This document shows, piece after piece, positions 8,780 through 19,119 of a DNA stretch of 64,000 bases (its first letter is position 1; each line of letters starts with the position of its first letter). The position numbers were made by a program, and so were the translations under genes. The notes below the pieces were generated by a model. That model saw only the letters and a program-made list of their open reading frames with translations, made no database searches and was not told where the DNA came from. This stretch comes from Brucella sp. 21LCYQ03 (GTDB taxonomy: Bacteria; Pseudomonadota; Alphaproteobacteria; Rhizobiales; Rhizobiaceae): assembly GCF_023554105.1 (NCBI RefSeq), contig NZ_JAMJWE010000003.1, positions 124,001 to 188,000 on the forward strand, written 5' to 3'.

Positions 8780-8959
8780 ATGGCATTGCGACGACGAAAT
8801 GGAGGAGTTTTACACTCTATATATAGGTACAAATGGCGCCCTATATATAAAGTGTGTTTAGTTGCGTTATTTATCGGAAGCTTCGCCGGGGCTGGCACAT
8901 TACCAACGGCGGCTAATGCTGGATATGAATCAGAGGTGCTGGCGCTGGTTTCTGGTTGA
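8780..8959 (+). CDS. Doubtful 59-codon frame with signal-peptide-like segment
   Basis: The frame from ATG 8780 to TGA 8957-8959 has an Arg/Lys/Tyr-rich N-region and then LVALFIGSFAGAGTLPTAAN AG, which resembles a Sec signal peptide with cleavage after Ala-Asn-Ala, leaving only a tiny mature part. There is no ribosome site before 8780 and the long inverted repeat lies inside it, so this may be the 5' remnant of an exported-protein gene or chance. Confidence 0.2.
   Translation: MALRRRNGGVLHSIYRYKWRPIYKVCLVALFIGSFAGAGTLPTAANAGYESEVLALVSG
8812..8855. repeat. Inverted repeat with 16-base arms, operator- or hairpin-like
   Basis: ACACTCTATATATAGG at 8812-8827 and CCTATATATAAAGTGT at 8840-8855 pair with a single mismatch around a 12-base loop. 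There is no T-run, so it is not a typical terminator. Confidence 0.65.
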
Positions 8960-9349
8960 TGCCATTCAAAATATCTCTTCAACGAGATCAGTCGATTTTA
9001 AATCGATTGATTCTATTCGCCTTAAAATGGCGAAAGATCGTTCATCTCTATTTCCTCACGAAATTATGATGATTTCATGCTATATGAAATTTGGGTAGCA
9101 TATATGGGCTTGCGGATGGTGCTTATTAAGCATCTTGAGCACACTATACCCGCTTGATCGCGCTGGAGGGCTTGCGCTCGCGTGCATGCTGCGCTAACCG
9201 TCCGGCCAAATACTTAGGTTCGCACGGCATGCCCTTGAAGCTGCTTGAGGCGACGAGGTCGCAAGAGATGCAATGTGTCGCATGGTGGTAAGCGCTAAAA
9301 AGCTTATTACAGGCGGCGCAGCCTCGTTATTCAAGCCGGATTAAGGATC

Positions 9350-9715
9350 ATGGACGAGCTTTTAAGTTCCTATTTGCCGATTGTCATCTTTCTCGGCATC
9401 GCAATGGTTATCGGTGTAGCCCTTCTGGTTGCGCCGTTTCTTGTCGCGTACAGACAGCCAGACCCGGAAAAGCTTTCAGCTTACGAGTGCGGCTTCAATG
9501 CCTTTGATGACGCTCGCATGAAATTCGACATCCGTTTCTATCTGGTGTCGATTCTCTTCATCATCTTCGATCTCGAAGTCGCCTTCCTGTTCCCATGGGC
9601 TGTGTCCTTTGGTGAAATTGGTTGGTTCGGTTTCCTGTCGATGATGCTTTTCCTTGGCGTTCTGACCATCGGCTTCATCTATGAATGGAAGAAGGGAGCC
9701 CTCGAATGGGATTGA
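9350..9715 (+). CDS. nuoA: NADH-quinone oxidoreductase subunit A
   Basis: Small membrane subunit of complex I at the junction between the peripheral and membrane arms. The 121 residues show three hydrophobic helices and the conserved loop [22 protein letters not shown] with the Cys used to sense active/deactive states in relatives. It opens the 14-gene nuo operon (9.35-24.08 kb) and overlaps nuoB by 10 bases. The start ATG is preceded by AAGGATC. Confidence 0.97.
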   Translation: MDELLSSYLPIVIFLGIAMVIGVALLVAPFLVAYRQPDPEKLSAYECGFNAFDDARMKFDIRFYLVSILFIIFDLEVAFLFPWAVSFGEIGWFGFLSMMLFLGVLTIGFIYEWKKGALEWD

Positions 9716-10299
9716 CCGGCACAAATCAAGCGTCTGGATCGACACTCATTGCTCCGCAGCCAAAAGGCATTCTTGACCCGCGCACGGGCAAGCCAGTTGG
9801 TTCCGATGACGCGTTTTTCAACGATCTGAACAGCGAACTGTCCGATAAGGGTTTCATCGTCACATCTGCTGACGCTCTTGTTACCTGGGCACGTACTGGT
9901 TCGCTGATGTGGATGACCTTTGGTCTCGCATGCTGCGCTGTGGAAATGATGCATATTTCCATGCCGCGTTATGATGCTGAGCGCTTTGGTATCGCGCCAC
10001 GTGCGTCCCCGCGCCAGTCTGACGTGATGATCGTTGCAGGCACGCTGACCAACAAGATGGCTCCGGCTCTGCGCAAGGTCTATGACCAGATGCCTGAGCC
10101 ACGTTACGTCATTTCGATGGGTTCGTGCGCAAATGGCGGCGGCTATTATCACTACTCTTATTCTGTAGTGCGTGGCTGTGACCGTGTTGTTCCGGTTGAT
10201 ATCTATGTGCCGGGCTGTCCTCCGACGGCTGAGGCGCTGCTTTATGGCATTCTTATGCTTCAGAAGAAGATCCGCCGCACAGGTACGATCGAGCGCTAA
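9706..10299 (+). CDS. nuoB: NADH-quinone oxidoreductase subunit B
   Basis: Holds cluster N2, the last iron-sulfur centre before quinone. The tandem cysteines are in [10 protein letters not shown], with the other ligands in [21 protein letters not shown] and [13 protein letters not shown] start it at [10 protein letters not shown], 197 aa, inside the nuoA 3' end; an upstream in-frame start at 9685 is less likely. Overlap with nuoA suggests translational coupling. The N-terminal 25-residue extension is normal for alphaproteobacteria. Confidence 0.97.
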   Translation: MGLTGTNQASGSTLIAPQPKGILDPRTGKPVGSDDAFFNDLNSELSDKGFIVTSADALVTWARTGSLMWMTFGLACCAVEMMHISMPRYDAERFGIAPRASPRQSDVMIVAGTLTNKMAPALRKVYDQMPEPRYVISMGSCANGGGYYHYSYSVVRGCDRVVPVDIYVPGCPPTAEALLYGILMLQKKIRRTGTIER

Positions 10300-10394
10300 G
10301 CGGACCTTTTGGTCTCAATGGTGCAAGAAGGTTTGTTAGAACTCGATCTGTTTTCCCAAGGATGGATCGGGGTCTAAAAAAGAAAGTTAGAGAT

Positions 10395-11003
10395 ATGAGC
10401 GAAGAAGCTCTTGGTGAACTTTCCGGCTATATCAAAGAACGTCTCGGCGATGCGATCGAAGAGGCGAAGCTGGCCTATGGCGAGCTGACGCTGTCTGTTC
10501 CGGTTGAAAGCCTGATTAATGTTCTGACATTTCTGCGCGATGACGTGCAGTGCCAGTTCATTAATTTGACGGATATTTCGGGCGTTGATTATCCACAGCG
10601 CGCCAAGCGTTTTGACGTTGTTTATCAGTTCCTTTCACCACGCCAGAATCTGCGCATTCGTGTGAAGGTTCAGGCTGATGAAGATACGCTGGTTCCTTCT
10701 GCTGTGTCGGTGTTTGTCGGTGCTGAGTGGTTCGAGCGCGAAGCCTACGACATGTATGGCATTCTGTTCTCTGGCCACCCCGATCTGCGTCGTATTCTGA
10801 CCGATTACGGTTTTGAAGGCCATCCGCTGCGCAAAGACTTCCCGACCACTGGTTTTGTTGAAGTTCGTTACAGCGATGAAGCCAAGCGCGTCATTTATGA
10901 GCCTGTCATGCTGCGACAGGAATTCCGCAATTTTGACTTTCTCTCGCCATGGGAAGGGACGGATTACGTCCTGCCGGGTGATGAAAAAGCCAAGACGAAC
11001 TGA
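10395..11003 (+). CDS. nuoC: NADH-quinone oxidoreductase subunit C
   Basis: Peripheral-arm subunit (30-kDa type) that helps form the quinone site. The 202 residues include the signature [37 protein letters not shown]. It is a separate gene, not the NuoCD fusion of enterobacteria. The start MSEEALGEL is chosen over 10362 because of family length; 95 bases separate it from nuoB. Confidence 0.96.
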   Translation: MSEEALGELSGYIKERLGDAIEEAKLAYGELTLSVPVESLINVLTFLRDDVQCQFINLTDISGVDYPQRAKRFDVVYQFLSPRQNLRIRVKVQADEDTLVPSAVSVFVGAEWFEREAYDMYGILFSGHPDLRRILTDYGFEGHPLRKDFPTTGFVEVRYSDEAKRVIYEPVMLRQEFRNFDFLSPWEGTDYVLPGDEKAKTN

Positions 11004-11020
11004 GCGACAGGAAGCTAAAC

Positions 11021-12214
11021 ATGGCTGAGACTCAGGTCCGCAATTTTAATATTAACTTTGGTCCGCAGCACCCTGCTGCGCACGGCGTTTTGCGTCTTGT
11101 TCTTGAACTCGACGGCGAAGTCGTGGAACGCGTTGATCCGCATATCGGTTTGCTGCATCGCGGCACCGAAAAGCTGATGGAAACGAAGACCTATCTTCAG
11201 GCTTTGCCTTATCTCGACCGCCTTGACTATGTGGCGCCGATGAATCAGGAACATGCCTATGCATTGGCTGTTGAGCGCCTCCTTGGCATTACAGTGCCGA
11301 AGCGCGGTCAGCTGATCCGCGTTCTTTTCTCGGAAATCGGTCGTATTCTGAACCATCTTCTGAACGTGACCACACAGGCCATGGACGTTGGTGCACTGAC
11401 GCCGCCGCTCTGGGGCTTTGAAGAGCGCGAAAAGCTGATGGTGTTCTACGAGCGCGCTTGTGGCGCACGTATGCATGCTGCTTACTTCCGTCCGGGTGGT
11501 GTTCATCAGGACATTCCTGACCAGCTCGTTGAAGACATCGGCAAATGGATTGATCCGTTTCTTGCAACGACGCTGACGAACCTCGACAATCTGATTACGC
11601 CAAACCGTATTTTCAAGCAGCGTAACGTCGATATCGGCGTTGTTTCGCTCGAAGATGCGTGGGCTTGGGGTTTCTCGGGTGTCATGGTTCGCGGTTCGGG
11701 TGCAGCATGGGATCTGCGTAAATCGCAGCCTTATGAATGCTACAACGAAATGGAATTCGATATTCCAATCGGCAAGAACGGCGACTGCTATGACCGTTAC
11801 CTGATCCGTATGGAAGAAATGCGCCAGTCGGCTCGCATCATGCGCCAGTGCGTTGATCTTCTGCTCGGTAAGGAACGCGTTGGTCCTGTTTCGCACACCG
11901 ACAACAAGATTGTGCCGCCAAAGCGCGGCGAGATGAAGCGCTCGATGGAAGCGCTCATCCATCACTTCAAGCTTTACACGGAAGGCTACCATGTGCCTGC
12001 CGGTGAAGTTTACGCAGCAGTCGAAGCGCCAAAGGGTGAATTTGGTGTCTTCCTCGTATCGGATGGCTCAAACAAGCCTTACCGCTGCAAGCTGCGCGCG
12101 CCGGGCTTTGCCCATCTTCAGGCTATGGATTTCCTGTGCCGCGGCCACATGCTGGCTGACGTGTCGGCAATCCTTGGCTCGCTCGATATCGTGTTTGGTG
12201 AGGTTGACCGCTGA
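11021..12214 (+). CDS. nuoD: NADH-quinone oxidoreductase subunit D
   Basis: 49-kDa-type subunit lining the quinone-binding cavity next to N2. The 397 residues start [22 protein letters not shown] and include [28 protein letters not shown] and the C-terminal [25 protein letters not shown], all typical. Its TGA shares one base with the ATG of nuoE. A ribosome site (CAGGAAGC) precedes the start. Confidence 0.97.
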   Translation: MAETQVRNFNINFGPQHPAAHGVLRLVLELDGEVVERVDPHIGLLHRGTEKLMETKTYLQALPYLDRLDYVAPMNQEHAYALAVERLLGITVPKRGQLIRVLFSEIGRILNHLLNVTTQAMDVGALTPPLWGFEEREKLMVFYERACGARMHAAYFRPGGVHQDIPDQLVEDIGKWIDPFLATTLTNLDNLITPNRIFKQRNVDIGVVSLEDAWAWGFSGVMVRGSGAAWDLRKSQPYECYNEMEFDIPIGKNGDCYDRYLIRMEEMRQSARIMRQCVDLLLGKERVGPVSHTDNKIVPPKRGEMKRSMEALIHHFKLYTEGYHVPAGEVYAAVEAPKGEFGVFLVSDGSNKPYRCKLRAPGFAHLQAMDFLCRGHMLADVSAILGSLDIVFGEVDR

Positions 12215-12951
12215 TGTCCGTTCGCCGTCTCGCAGATGATGCCGTCCAGCCGGCTGGTTTCGCTTTCAACGCGGATAACCAGGCTTGGGCGCACAAGACG
12301 ATCGCAAAATATCCGGAAGGCCGTCAGCAGTCGGCTGTTATTCCATTGCTCATGCGTGCGCAGGAGCAGGATGGCTGGGTCACAAAAGCCGCTATCGAAC
12401 ATGTAGCAACCATGCTCGACATGCCGCTGATCCGCGTTCTGGAAGTTGCAACCTTCTATACGCAGTTCCAGCTGAAGCCAGTTGGTACACGCGCGCACAT
12501 TCAGGTTTGCGGCACCACGCCATGCATGTTGCGTGGTTCGGAAGCGCTGATGGATGTTTGCCGTCATAAAATCCACCACGATCCTTTCGAGCTTAATGCC
12601 GAAGGCACGCTGTCGTGGGAAGAAGTTGAATGTCAGGGCGCTTGCGTCAATGCGCCGATGGTCATGATCTTCAAGGATGCTTATGAAGACCTGACGCCAG
12701 AACGTCTTGCTGAAATCATCGATACGTTTGAAGCAGGCAAGGGCGACACAGTTAAGCCGGGTCCACAGGACGGTCGTATCACGTCTGAACCTATGGGCGG
12801 ACTGACGGCTCTGACCGAAGACCTCGACTATAAACAGGTTGGTCTGGAAACCCGTAAGGCATCTGATGCCGCCGTTGCAAAAGCCAAGGCAGAAGCCGAA
12901 GCAAAGGCAAAGGCTGAAGCAGAAGCCGCAACCAAAGACGGAAGCAGGTGA
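12214..12951 (+). CDS. nuoE: NADH-quinone oxidoreductase subunit E with Ala/Lys/Glu tail
   Basis: 24-kDa-type subunit with the [2Fe-2S] centre N1a. Ligands are in CGTTPCMLRGSEAL and CQGACVNAPMVMI (pattern C-x4-C ... C-x3-C). The core ends near residue 175; about 70 more residues follow, closing with a repetitive VAKAKAEAEAKAKAEAEA tract that should form a charged helix. Similar tails occur in rhizobial NuoE but their role is not known. The gene overlaps nuoD by one base and precedes nuoF by three. Confidence 0.96.
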   Translation: MSVRRLADDAVQPAGFAFNADNQAWAHKTIAKYPEGRQQSAVIPLLMRAQEQDGWVTKAAIEHVATMLDMPLIRVLEVATFYTQFQLKPVGTRAHIQVCGTTPCMLRGSEALMDVCRHKIHHDPFELNAEGTLSWEEVECQGACVNAPMVMIFKDAYEDLTPERLAEIIDTFEAGKGDTVKPGPQDGRITSEPMGGLTALTEDLDYKQVGLETRKASDAAVAKAKAEAEAKAKAEAEAATKDGSR

Positions 12952-12954
12952 GAC

Positions 12955-14262
12955 ATGCTGGCTGATAAAGATCGCATCTTCACCAATATCTATGGCTTTA
13001 AAGACCAGTCGCTGAAAGGCGCCATGTCACGTGGCCATTGGGATAACACCAAGGGCTTCATCGAAAAGGGCCGCGACTGGATCATCAACGAAATGAAGGC
13101 GTCAAACCTTCGTGGACGTGGTGGTGCAGGCTTCCCGACTGGCCTGAAATGGTCGTTCATGCCGAAGGAAGTGACGGATCGCCCGCATTACCTCGTCGTG
13201 AATGCCGATGAATCCGAGCCAGGCACCTGTAAGGACCGCGAAATTCTGCGCCACGATCCGCATACGCTGATCGAAGGCTGCGTTATCGCCGGTTGTGCAA
13301 TGAGTGCGCACACCGCTTACATCTATCTGCGCGGCGAATTCATGCGTGAGCGTGAAGCGCTTCAGGCAGCGATTGATGAGTGCTATGACGCTGGCCTTCT
13401 GGGCAAGAATAATAAGTGCGGCTGGGATATGGATATTTTCCTTCATCACGGCGCTGGCGCTTATATTTGCGGCGAAGAAACCGCTCTGCTGGAAAGCCTT
13501 GAAGGTAAGAAGGGTCAGCCACGTCTGAAGCCTCCTTTCCCTGCAAACATGGGTCTTTATGGCTGCCCAACGACTGTCAACAACGTTGAATCGATTGCTG
13601 TTGCTCCGACAATCTTACGTCGCGGTGGTGCATGGTTCTCGTCGATTGGTCGTCCGAACAATGTCGGCACCAAGCTGTTCCAGATTTCCGGTCATGTGAA
13701 TACGCCTTGCACCGTTGAAGAAAGCCTCGGCATCACCTTCCGCGAGCTGATCGAAAAGCACGCTGGCGGTATCCGTGGTGGCTGGGACAATCTGCTTGGT
13801 GTCATTCCCGGCGGCGCTTCCTGCCCGATTATCAAGGGCGAAGACATGATGGACGCCATCATGGACTTTGACGGCATGCGCGAAAAGAAATCTTCGTTCG
13901 GCACCGGCGGCGTGATCGTCATGGACAAGTCCACCGACGTCATCAAGGCAATTGCCCGTTTGTCAGCTTTCTTCAAGCATGAAAGCTGCGGCCAGTGCAC
14001 GCCTTGCCGCGAAGGCACCGGCTGGATGTGGCGCGTCATGGAACGCATGGTCAAGGGTAACGCGCAGAAGCGCGAAATCGACATGCTTCTCGACGTTACC
14101 AAGCAGATTGAAGGTCATACGATCTGTGCGCTTGGTGATGCTGCTGCTTGGCCTATTCAGGGCTTGATCCGCAATTTCCGTCCGGAAATTGAAAAGCGCA
14201 TTGATGATTATACACGCAACGCCGTTCAGAGCCGCAATATCCGTCTGGAAGCAGCGGAATAG
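12955..14262 (+). CDS. nuoF: NADH-quinone oxidoreductase subunit F
   Basis: NADH-oxidising subunit with FMN and a [4Fe-4S] cluster (N3). The NADH/FMN region is [18 protein letters not shown] near residue 51 and [17 protein letters not shown]; cluster ligands are in [15 protein letters not shown] and the following [16 protein letters not shown]. 435 aa, standard for the family. Next gene nuoG starts after a 93-base gap, the first sizeable spacer in the operon apart from that before nuoC. Confidence 0.97.
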   Translation: MLADKDRIFTNIYGFKDQSLKGAMSRGHWDNTKGFIEKGRDWIINEMKASNLRGRGGAGFPTGLKWSFMPKEVTDRPHYLVVNADESEPGTCKDREILRHDPHTLIEGCVIAGCAMSAHTAYIYLRGEFMREREALQAAIDECYDAGLLGKNNKCGWDMDIFLHHGAGAYICGEETALLESLEGKKGQPRLKPPFPANMGLYGCPTTVNNVESIAVAPTILRRGGAWFSSIGRPNNVGTKLFQISGHVNTPCTVEESLGITFRELIEKHAGGIRGGWDNLLGVIPGGASCPIIKGEDMMDAIMDFDGMREKKSSFGTGGVIVMDKSTDVIKAIARLSAFFKHESCGQCTPCREGTGWMWRVMERMVKGNAQKREIDMLLDVTKQIEGHTICALGDAAAWPIQGLIRNFRPEIEKRIDDYTRNAVQSRNIRLEAAE

Positions 14263-14355
14263 GGCTTAGTTGTGTGAGTGCTGCCCACCTCCCATGGGCT
14301 GCAAGTGAGTTTGACATCTGGAAGATGCGGCAAGAGCCGCAGGTTTGGATAAGCG

Positions 14356-16440
14356 ATGGCAAATATTAAGGTTGACGGCACAGAGATCGAAGTACCCGAT
14401 CACTATACGCTCCTTCAGGCTGCCGAAGCCGCGGGGGCTGAAGTCCCGCGTTTTTGTTTCCACGAACGGCTTTCCATCGCTGGAAACTGCCGCATGTGCC
14501 TTGTTGAAGTGAAGGGCGGACCGCCAAAGCCGGCCGCATCCTGCGCTATGGGCGTTCGCGATCTGCGTCCAGGCCCGAATGGCGAAGCACCTGAAATTTT
14601 CACCAACACGCCTATGGTCAAGAAGGCCCGCGAAGGCGTGATGGAATTCCTGCTTATCAACCATCCACTTGATTGCCCGATTTGCGATCAGGCTGGTGAA
14701 TGCGATTTGCAGGATCAGGCAATGGCGTTTGGTACCGATGGCTCGCGCTATCGCGAAAACAAGCGTGCGGTTGAGAACAAGTATATTGGCCCACTCGTCA
14801 AGACCGTGATGACGCGCTGCATTCACTGCACACGCTGCGTTCGTTTCACGACCGAAGTGGCTGGTATTTCTGAACTGGGCCTCATTGGCCGCGGTGAAGA
14901 TGCTGAAATCACCACGTATCTTGAACGCGCAATGACCTCGGAGCTTCAGGGCAATGTCATTGACCTTTGCCCGGTTGGTGCACTGACCTCGCGTCCATAT
15001 GAATTCCAGGCGCGTCCGTGGGAGTTGAACAAGACAGAAACCATCGACGTGATGGACGCTGTTGGTTCTAACATCCGCGTTGATACACGTGGCCGCGAAG
15101 TCATGCGTATCATGCCGCGCGTCAATGAGCAGGTGAACGAAGAGTGGATTTCCGACAAGACCCGCTTCATCTGGGATGGTCTGCGCACGCAGCGCCTTGA
15201 TCGCCCATATGTTCGCAAGGGTGGCCGTCTGGTTGCTGTCACGTGGCCAGAAGCTTTTGCAACAATCGCTGCAAAGGTTTCTTCGACTTCCGCTGACAAA
15301 ATCGGCGCAGTTGCTGGTGATCTGGCTTCGGTTGAAGAACTCTATGCACTCAAGAACCTGATCGCATCGCTAGGCTCGAAGAATATCGATAGCCGTCAGG
15401 ATGGCGCAGCTCTTGATCCAGCTCTTGGCCGTTCAAGCTATCTCTTTAACTCAACGATCGAAGGCATTGAAAATGCTGACGCTCTTCTGATTATCGGCTC
15501 CAACCCACGTGTTGAAGCTGCTGTTCTGAATGCGCGCATTCGTAAGCGCCAGCGTATCGGTCATTTCCCGATTGCTTTGATCGGTGAAAAGGCTGAACTG
15601 CGTTATGACTACGAATATCTGGGCGCTGGCGCAGATACACTGGCCGCTGTTGCTGCTGGCAAGAATGCATTCCGCGATGTATTGGCTAAGGCCGAACGCC
15701 CACTGATCATCGTTGGTCAGGGCGCATTGACCGGTGAAAACGGTGCAGCGGTTCTCGCTCAAGCTGCAAAGCTTGCACAGGATGTTGGCGCGATCAGCGC
15801 TGAGTGGAACGGTTTCTCGGTTCTGCACACAGCCGCTTCCCGCGTTGGTGCTCTTGATCTCGGCGTTGTTCCGGGTGAGGGCGGCAAGGCTGCAAACGAC
15901 ATGCTCGGCAATCTTGATGTTGTGTTCCTGCTTGGTGCAGACGAACTCGACATGACCAAGAAAGCATCAAGCTTCGTTGTTTATATCGGTACACATGGCG
16001 ATGCCGGTGCACATGCCGCTGACGTTATCCTGCCAGGTGCAGCCTATACCGAAAAATCGGGTACATGGCTCAACACTGAAGGTCGCGTACAGCTCGGCAA
16101 CCGTGCTGGCTTTGCTCCGGGCGAAGCGAAGGAAGATTGGGCAATTCTGCGCGCTCTTTCTGACACGCTCGGCAAGCGTCTGCCATTCGACAGCCTCGCA
16201 CAGCTTCGCGCCAAGCTCTATGCAGACTTCCCGCATATGATGGCGATTGACACGATTGCTCCTGCAAACGCAGACGATCTGTCAGCGCTTGCAGCAAAAG
16301 CATCTACCCTTTCTGGCGGCGCTGCGTTCGTTTCGCCGGTCAAGGATTTCTATCTGACGAACCCAATCGCGCGTGCTTCCGCTGTCATGGCCGAGTGCTC
16401 GGCGCTTGCGGCCGGCAGCTTCCAACAGGCAGCTGAGTAA
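14356..16440 (+). CDS. nuoG: NADH-quinone oxidoreductase subunit G
   Basis: Largest peripheral subunit, passing electrons along several iron-sulfur centres. The N-terminus has a ferredoxin-like [2Fe-2S] domain ([19 protein letters not shown]...C), then [18 protein letters not shown] with the His-containing N5 ligand set, then [16 protein letters not shown] for another [4Fe-4S]. The rest is the inactive molybdopterin-oxidoreductase-like domain. At 694 aa it is the shorter alphaproteobacterial/mitochondrial-type NuoG. Confidence 0.97.
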   Translation: MANIKVDGTEIEVPDHYTLLQAAEAAGAEVPRFCFHERLSIAGNCRMCLVEVKGGPPKPAASCAMGVRDLRPGPNGEAPEIFTNTPMVKKAREGVMEFLLINHPLDCPICDQAGECDLQDQAMAFGTDGSRYRENKRAVENKYIGPLVKTVMTRCIHCTRCVRFTTEVAGISELGLIGRGEDAEITTYLERAMTSELQGNVIDLCPVGALTSRPYEFQARPWELNKTETIDVMDAVGSNIRVDTRGREVMRIMPRVNEQVNEEWISDKTRFIWDGLRTQRLDRPYVRKGGRLVAVTWPEAFATIAAKVSSTSADKIGAVAGDLASVEELYALKNLIASLGSKNIDSRQDGAALDPALGRSSYLFNSTIEGIENADALLIIGSNPRVEAAVLNARIRKRQRIGHFPIALIGEKAELRYDYEYLGAGADTLAAVAAGKNAFRDVLAKAERPLIIVGQGALTGENGAAVLAQAAKLAQDVGAISAEWNGFSVLHTAASRVGALDLGVVPGEGGKAANDMLGNLDVVFLLGADELDMTKKASSFVVYIGTHGDAGAHAADVILPGAAYTEKSGTWLNTEGRVQLGNRAGFAPGEAKEDWAILRALSDTLGKRLPFDSLAQLRAKLYADFPHMMAIDTIAPANADDLSALAAKASTLSGGAAFVSPVKDFYLTNPIARASAVMAECSALAAGSFQQAAE

Positions 16441-16459
16441 GCGAGAGAGAGACGGAATA

Positions 16460-17503
16460 ATGGACGGAATTTTTGCAGCTTACGTCTTGCCTGCGCTGAT
16501 TATAGCGCTGAAGTCGGTCGTTCTGCTTGTCGTATTGCTGATCGTCGTGGCTTACCTGCTTTATGCGGATCGTAAGATCTGGGCGGCCGTGCAGCTTCGC
16601 CGTGGACCAAACGTCGTTGGTCCTTGGGGTCTGTTTCAGGCTTTCGCCGATCTTCTGAAGTTCGTCGTTAAAGAGCCGATCATTCCTTCGGGCGCGAATA
16701 AGGGTGTGTTTCTTCTCGCACCTTTCATTTCGGCGGTTCTGGCGATGGCAACATGGGCAGTCATCCCGGTCAATGAAGGCTGGGCGATTGCAAACATCAA
16801 TGTCGGCATTCTCTATATCTTCGCCATTTCTTCGCTTGAAGTTTATGGCGTGATCATGGGCGGCTGGGCTTCCAACTCGAAGTATCCATTCCTGGGTGCA
16901 CTTCGTTCGGCAGCGCAGATGGTCTCTTATGAAGTGTCGATTGGCTTCGTGATCGTTACGGTTCTGCTCACGGTTGGCTCGCTCAACATGACAGACATCG
17001 TTCTTTCGCAGAATACAGGTCTTGGCACATCGCTTGGTCTGCCTGCTTCGTTCCTCGACTGGAACTGGCTGGTTCTGTTCCCGATGTTCGTGATCTTCTT
17101 CATTTCGGCGCTTGCTGAAACGAACCGTCCGCCATTCGATCTTGTCGAAGCAGAATCCGAACTCGTGGCCGGTCATATGATCGAATATTCGTCCACGCCG
17201 TTCCTTCTGTTCTTCCTCGGCGAGTATGTGGCGATCACGCTGATGTGCGCCCTGATGACCACACTTTTCCTTGGCGGCTGGTTGCCTCCAGTTGACGTAT
17301 GGTTCTTCAATTGGGTTCCGGGCATCATCTGGTTCATGCTCAAGCTCTGCTTCTGCTTCTTCCTGTTCGCGATGGTGAAGGCTTTTGTACCGCGTTACCG
17401 TTATGACCAGCTGATGCGTCTGGGTTGGAAAGTGTTCCTGCCAATTTCGCTCGGTATGGTTGTTCTGACCGCAACCGTCATCAAAGTCTTCGATCTGGTG
17501 TAA
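16460..17503 (+). CDS. nuoH: NADH-quinone oxidoreductase subunit H
   Basis: Membrane subunit (ND1 type) that forms the quinone entry with NuoB and NuoD. The 347 residues show eight or more helices and the conserved stretches [22 protein letters not shown] and [27 protein letters not shown], whose acidic loop faces the quinone channel. I start at MDGIFAAYV (16460); a longer frame from 16373 would run back into nuoG. GAGAGAGACGG precedes the start. Confidence 0.97.
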   Translation: MDGIFAAYVLPALIIALKSVVLLVVLLIVVAYLLYADRKIWAAVQLRRGPNVVGPWGLFQAFADLLKFVVKEPIIPSGANKGVFLLAPFISAVLAMATWAVIPVNEGWAIANINVGILYIFAISSLEVYGVIMGGWASNSKYPFLGALRSAAQMVSYEVSIGFVIVTVLLTVGSLNMTDIVLSQNTGLGTSLGLPASFLDWNWLVLFPMFVIFFISALAETNRPPFDLVEAESELVAGHMIEYSSTPFLLFFLGEYVAITLMCALMTTLFLGGWLPPVDVWFFNWVPGIIWFMLKLCFCFFLFAMVKAFVPRYRYDQLMRLGWKVFLPISLGMVVLTATVIKVFDLV

Positions 17504-17515
17504 GGAGAAAGATAA

Positions 17516-18007
17516 ATGGCTTCATTCGCACAGGCCGCGAAATCCCTCCTTCTCAAGGAATTCGTTGCGGCTTTCTTCCTCTCCATGCGCCAGTTCTTTG
17601 CGCCCAAAGCGACGCTGAACTACCCGCATGAAAAGGGTCCGATTTCGCCTCGTTTTCGTGGCGAGCATGCGCTGCGCCGTTACCCAAATGGCGAAGAACG
17701 CTGCATCGCTTGTAAGCTTTGCGAAGCGATCTGCCCGGCGCAGGCTATCACCATTGAAGCGGGTCCACGCCGCAATGACGGTACTCGCCGCACGGTTCGT
17801 TACGATATTGATATGGTGAAGTGCATCTATTGCGGTTTCTGTCAGGAAGCTTGTCCGGTGGATGCAATCGTTGAAGGTCCGAACTTCGAGTTTGCGACCG
17901 AAACCCGCGAAGAGCTTTACTATGACAAGGACAAGCTCCTTGCCAATGGTGATCGCTGGGAACGCGAAATTGCGCGCAACATCGCAATGGATGCGCCATA
18001 TCGCTAA
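17516..18007 (+). CDS. nuoI: NADH-quinone oxidoreductase subunit I
   Basis: Ferredoxin-like subunit with two [4Fe-4S] clusters (N6a, N6b). The two CxxCxxCxxxCP motifs are plain: [16 protein letters not shown] and [16 protein letters not shown]. 163 aa; an N-terminal amphipathic segment is expected to lie on the membrane. A 168-base gap with two strong hairpins follows before nuoJ. Confidence 0.97.
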   Translation: MASFAQAAKSLLLKEFVAAFFLSMRQFFAPKATLNYPHEKGPISPRFRGEHALRRYPNGEERCIACKLCEAICPAQAITIEAGPRRNDGTRRTVRYDIDMVKCIYCGFCQEACPVDAIVEGPNFEFATETREELYYDKDKLLANGDRWEREIARNIAMDAPYR

Positions 18008-18015
18008 TTGGTTTT

Positions 18016-18081
18016 GCTGAAACGCGGTTTCAGCATCCGGTTTGAAAAGCGGCAACAAGAAGGGGCGGCCCGTCTTGTTGC
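18016..18081 (+). other. Two hairpins in the nuoI-nuoJ gap
   Basis: GCTGAAA-CGCGG-TTTCAGC at 18016-18034 and GCAACAAGA-N12-TCTTGTTGC at 18052-18081 are perfect stems of 7 and 9 pairs. Neither is followed by a T-run, so they look like mRNA processing or stability elements and not terminators. Confidence 0.6.
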
Positions 18082-18175
18082 TGGAATTTAAGTTTCGCGA
18101 TTATTCGCGGCAAACAAAGACTAAAGCGGATGAAGCAATCAGGCTTTGTCCACGGAAAGGTGTTGGGGGATCCCC

Positions 18176-18793
18176 ATGCTGACAGGTATTGCGGCAGCGT
18201 TCTTCTATCTGTTCGCCTTTATCATGATCGCCAGTGCGTTCATGGTAATTGCGGCACGCAACCCCGTGCATTCGGTACTGTTTCTCATCCTCGCTTTCTT
18301 CAATGCAGCGGCGCTGTTCCTGCTGACGGGGGCCGAGTTCCTCGCCATGATCCTGCTCGTCGTTTATGTCGGTGCTGTGGCGGTTCTCTTCCTCTTCGTC
18401 GTCATGATGCTGGATGTTGACTTCTCCGAATTGAAGCGCGGTGCGCTGCAATATGCGCCGGTCGGTGCTCTGGTTGGTCTGATCCTGCTGGGCGAGCTGA
18501 TTGTTGTTTTCGCGGGTTCGATGTTCACGCCAAAGCTGGGGCAGGGCGCGGTTCCAATCCCTGACGTTGCTGAACGCACCAACACTGCTGCCCTTGGCGA
18601 CATTCTTTACACTGACTTTGTCTTCCACTTCCAGATTGCTGGATTGGTCCTTCTGGTCGCTATGATCGGTGCAATTGTTCTGACGCTGCGGCACAAGCCG
18701 AATGTTAAGCGCCAGTCGATTTCGGATCAGGTTGCTCGTACGCCTGAAACGGCGATCGAGATCAAGCAGGTCGAAACAGGCAAGGGCATCTGA
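18176..18793 (+). CDS. nuoJ: NADH-quinone oxidoreductase subunit J
   Basis: Membrane subunit (ND6 type) with five helices. The conserved third helix [23 protein letters not shown] is visible, with preceding [29 protein letters not shown]. 205 aa from [10 protein letters not shown]; the start is supported by TTGGGGGATCC. The C-terminal 35 residues are polar and cytoplasmic. It is followed closely by nuoK. Confidence 0.96.
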   Translation: MLTGIAAAFFYLFAFIMIASAFMVIAARNPVHSVLFLILAFFNAAALFLLTGAEFLAMILLVVYVGAVAVLFLFVVMMLDVDFSELKRGALQYAPVGALVGLILLGELIVVFAGSMFTPKLGQGAVPIPDVAERTNTAALGDILYTDFVFHFQIAGLVLLVAMIGAIVLTLRHKPNVKRQSISDQVARTPETAIEIKQVETGKGI

Positions 18794-18803
18794 GGAAAAG
18801 AAT

Positions 18804-19112
18804 ATGGAAATCGGTATTTCTCATTATCTGACCGTATCAGCCATCCTGTTCACTCTTGGCGTTTTCGGTATCTTCTTAAACCGTAAGAACGTCATCGTTA
18901 TCCTGATGTCTGTCGAATTGATCCTTCTATCGGTCAATCTCAATTTTGTGGCGTTTTCTTCTGTGCTTGGCGATATGGTCGGGCAGGTTTTCGCGCTGTT
19001 CGTTCTGACTGTTGCGGCTGCTGAAGCAGCTATCGGTCTCGCAATCCTCGTTGTTTTCTTCCGTAATCGCGGTTCTATCGCGGTGGAAGACGTCAATGTT
19101 ATGAAAGGTTGA
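18804..19112 (+). CDS. nuoK: NADH-quinone oxidoreductase subunit K
   Basis: Three-helix antiporter-like subunit (ND4L type). It carries two conserved membrane glutamates: in [14 protein letters not shown] and in [17 protein letters not shown]. 102 aa, exactly the family length. The start at 18804 is 10 bases after nuoJ with GAGGAAAAGAAT upstream; a longer frame from 18702 lies within nuoJ and is not used. Confidence 0.97.
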   Translation: MEIGISHYLTVSAILFTLGVFGIFLNRKNVIVILMSVELILLSVNLNFVAFSSVLGDMVGQVFALFVLTVAAAEAAIGLAILVVFFRNRGSIAVEDVNVMKG

Positions 19113-19119
19113 CGGGCAA

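Larger units (their letters stand above)
8554..9349. other. Gene-poor, AT-rich stretch upstream of the nuo operon
   Basis: About 800 bases with no confident gene. It holds a long inverted repeat (8812-8855), further small perfect palindromes (TCGATTT-T-AAATCGA near 8993-9007 and ATTTCAT-N5-ATGAAAT near 9072-9090), and a short frame with a signal-peptide-like segment (8780-8959). The nuo promoter must lie in or near the right part, but I could not pick out clear -35/-10 boxes. Confidence 0.6.

Noticed and set aside
8862-9098. 78-codon frame in the gene-poor region
   Set aside because: No ribosome site, no protein-like pattern, and it competes with a different frame that at least looks like a signal peptide.
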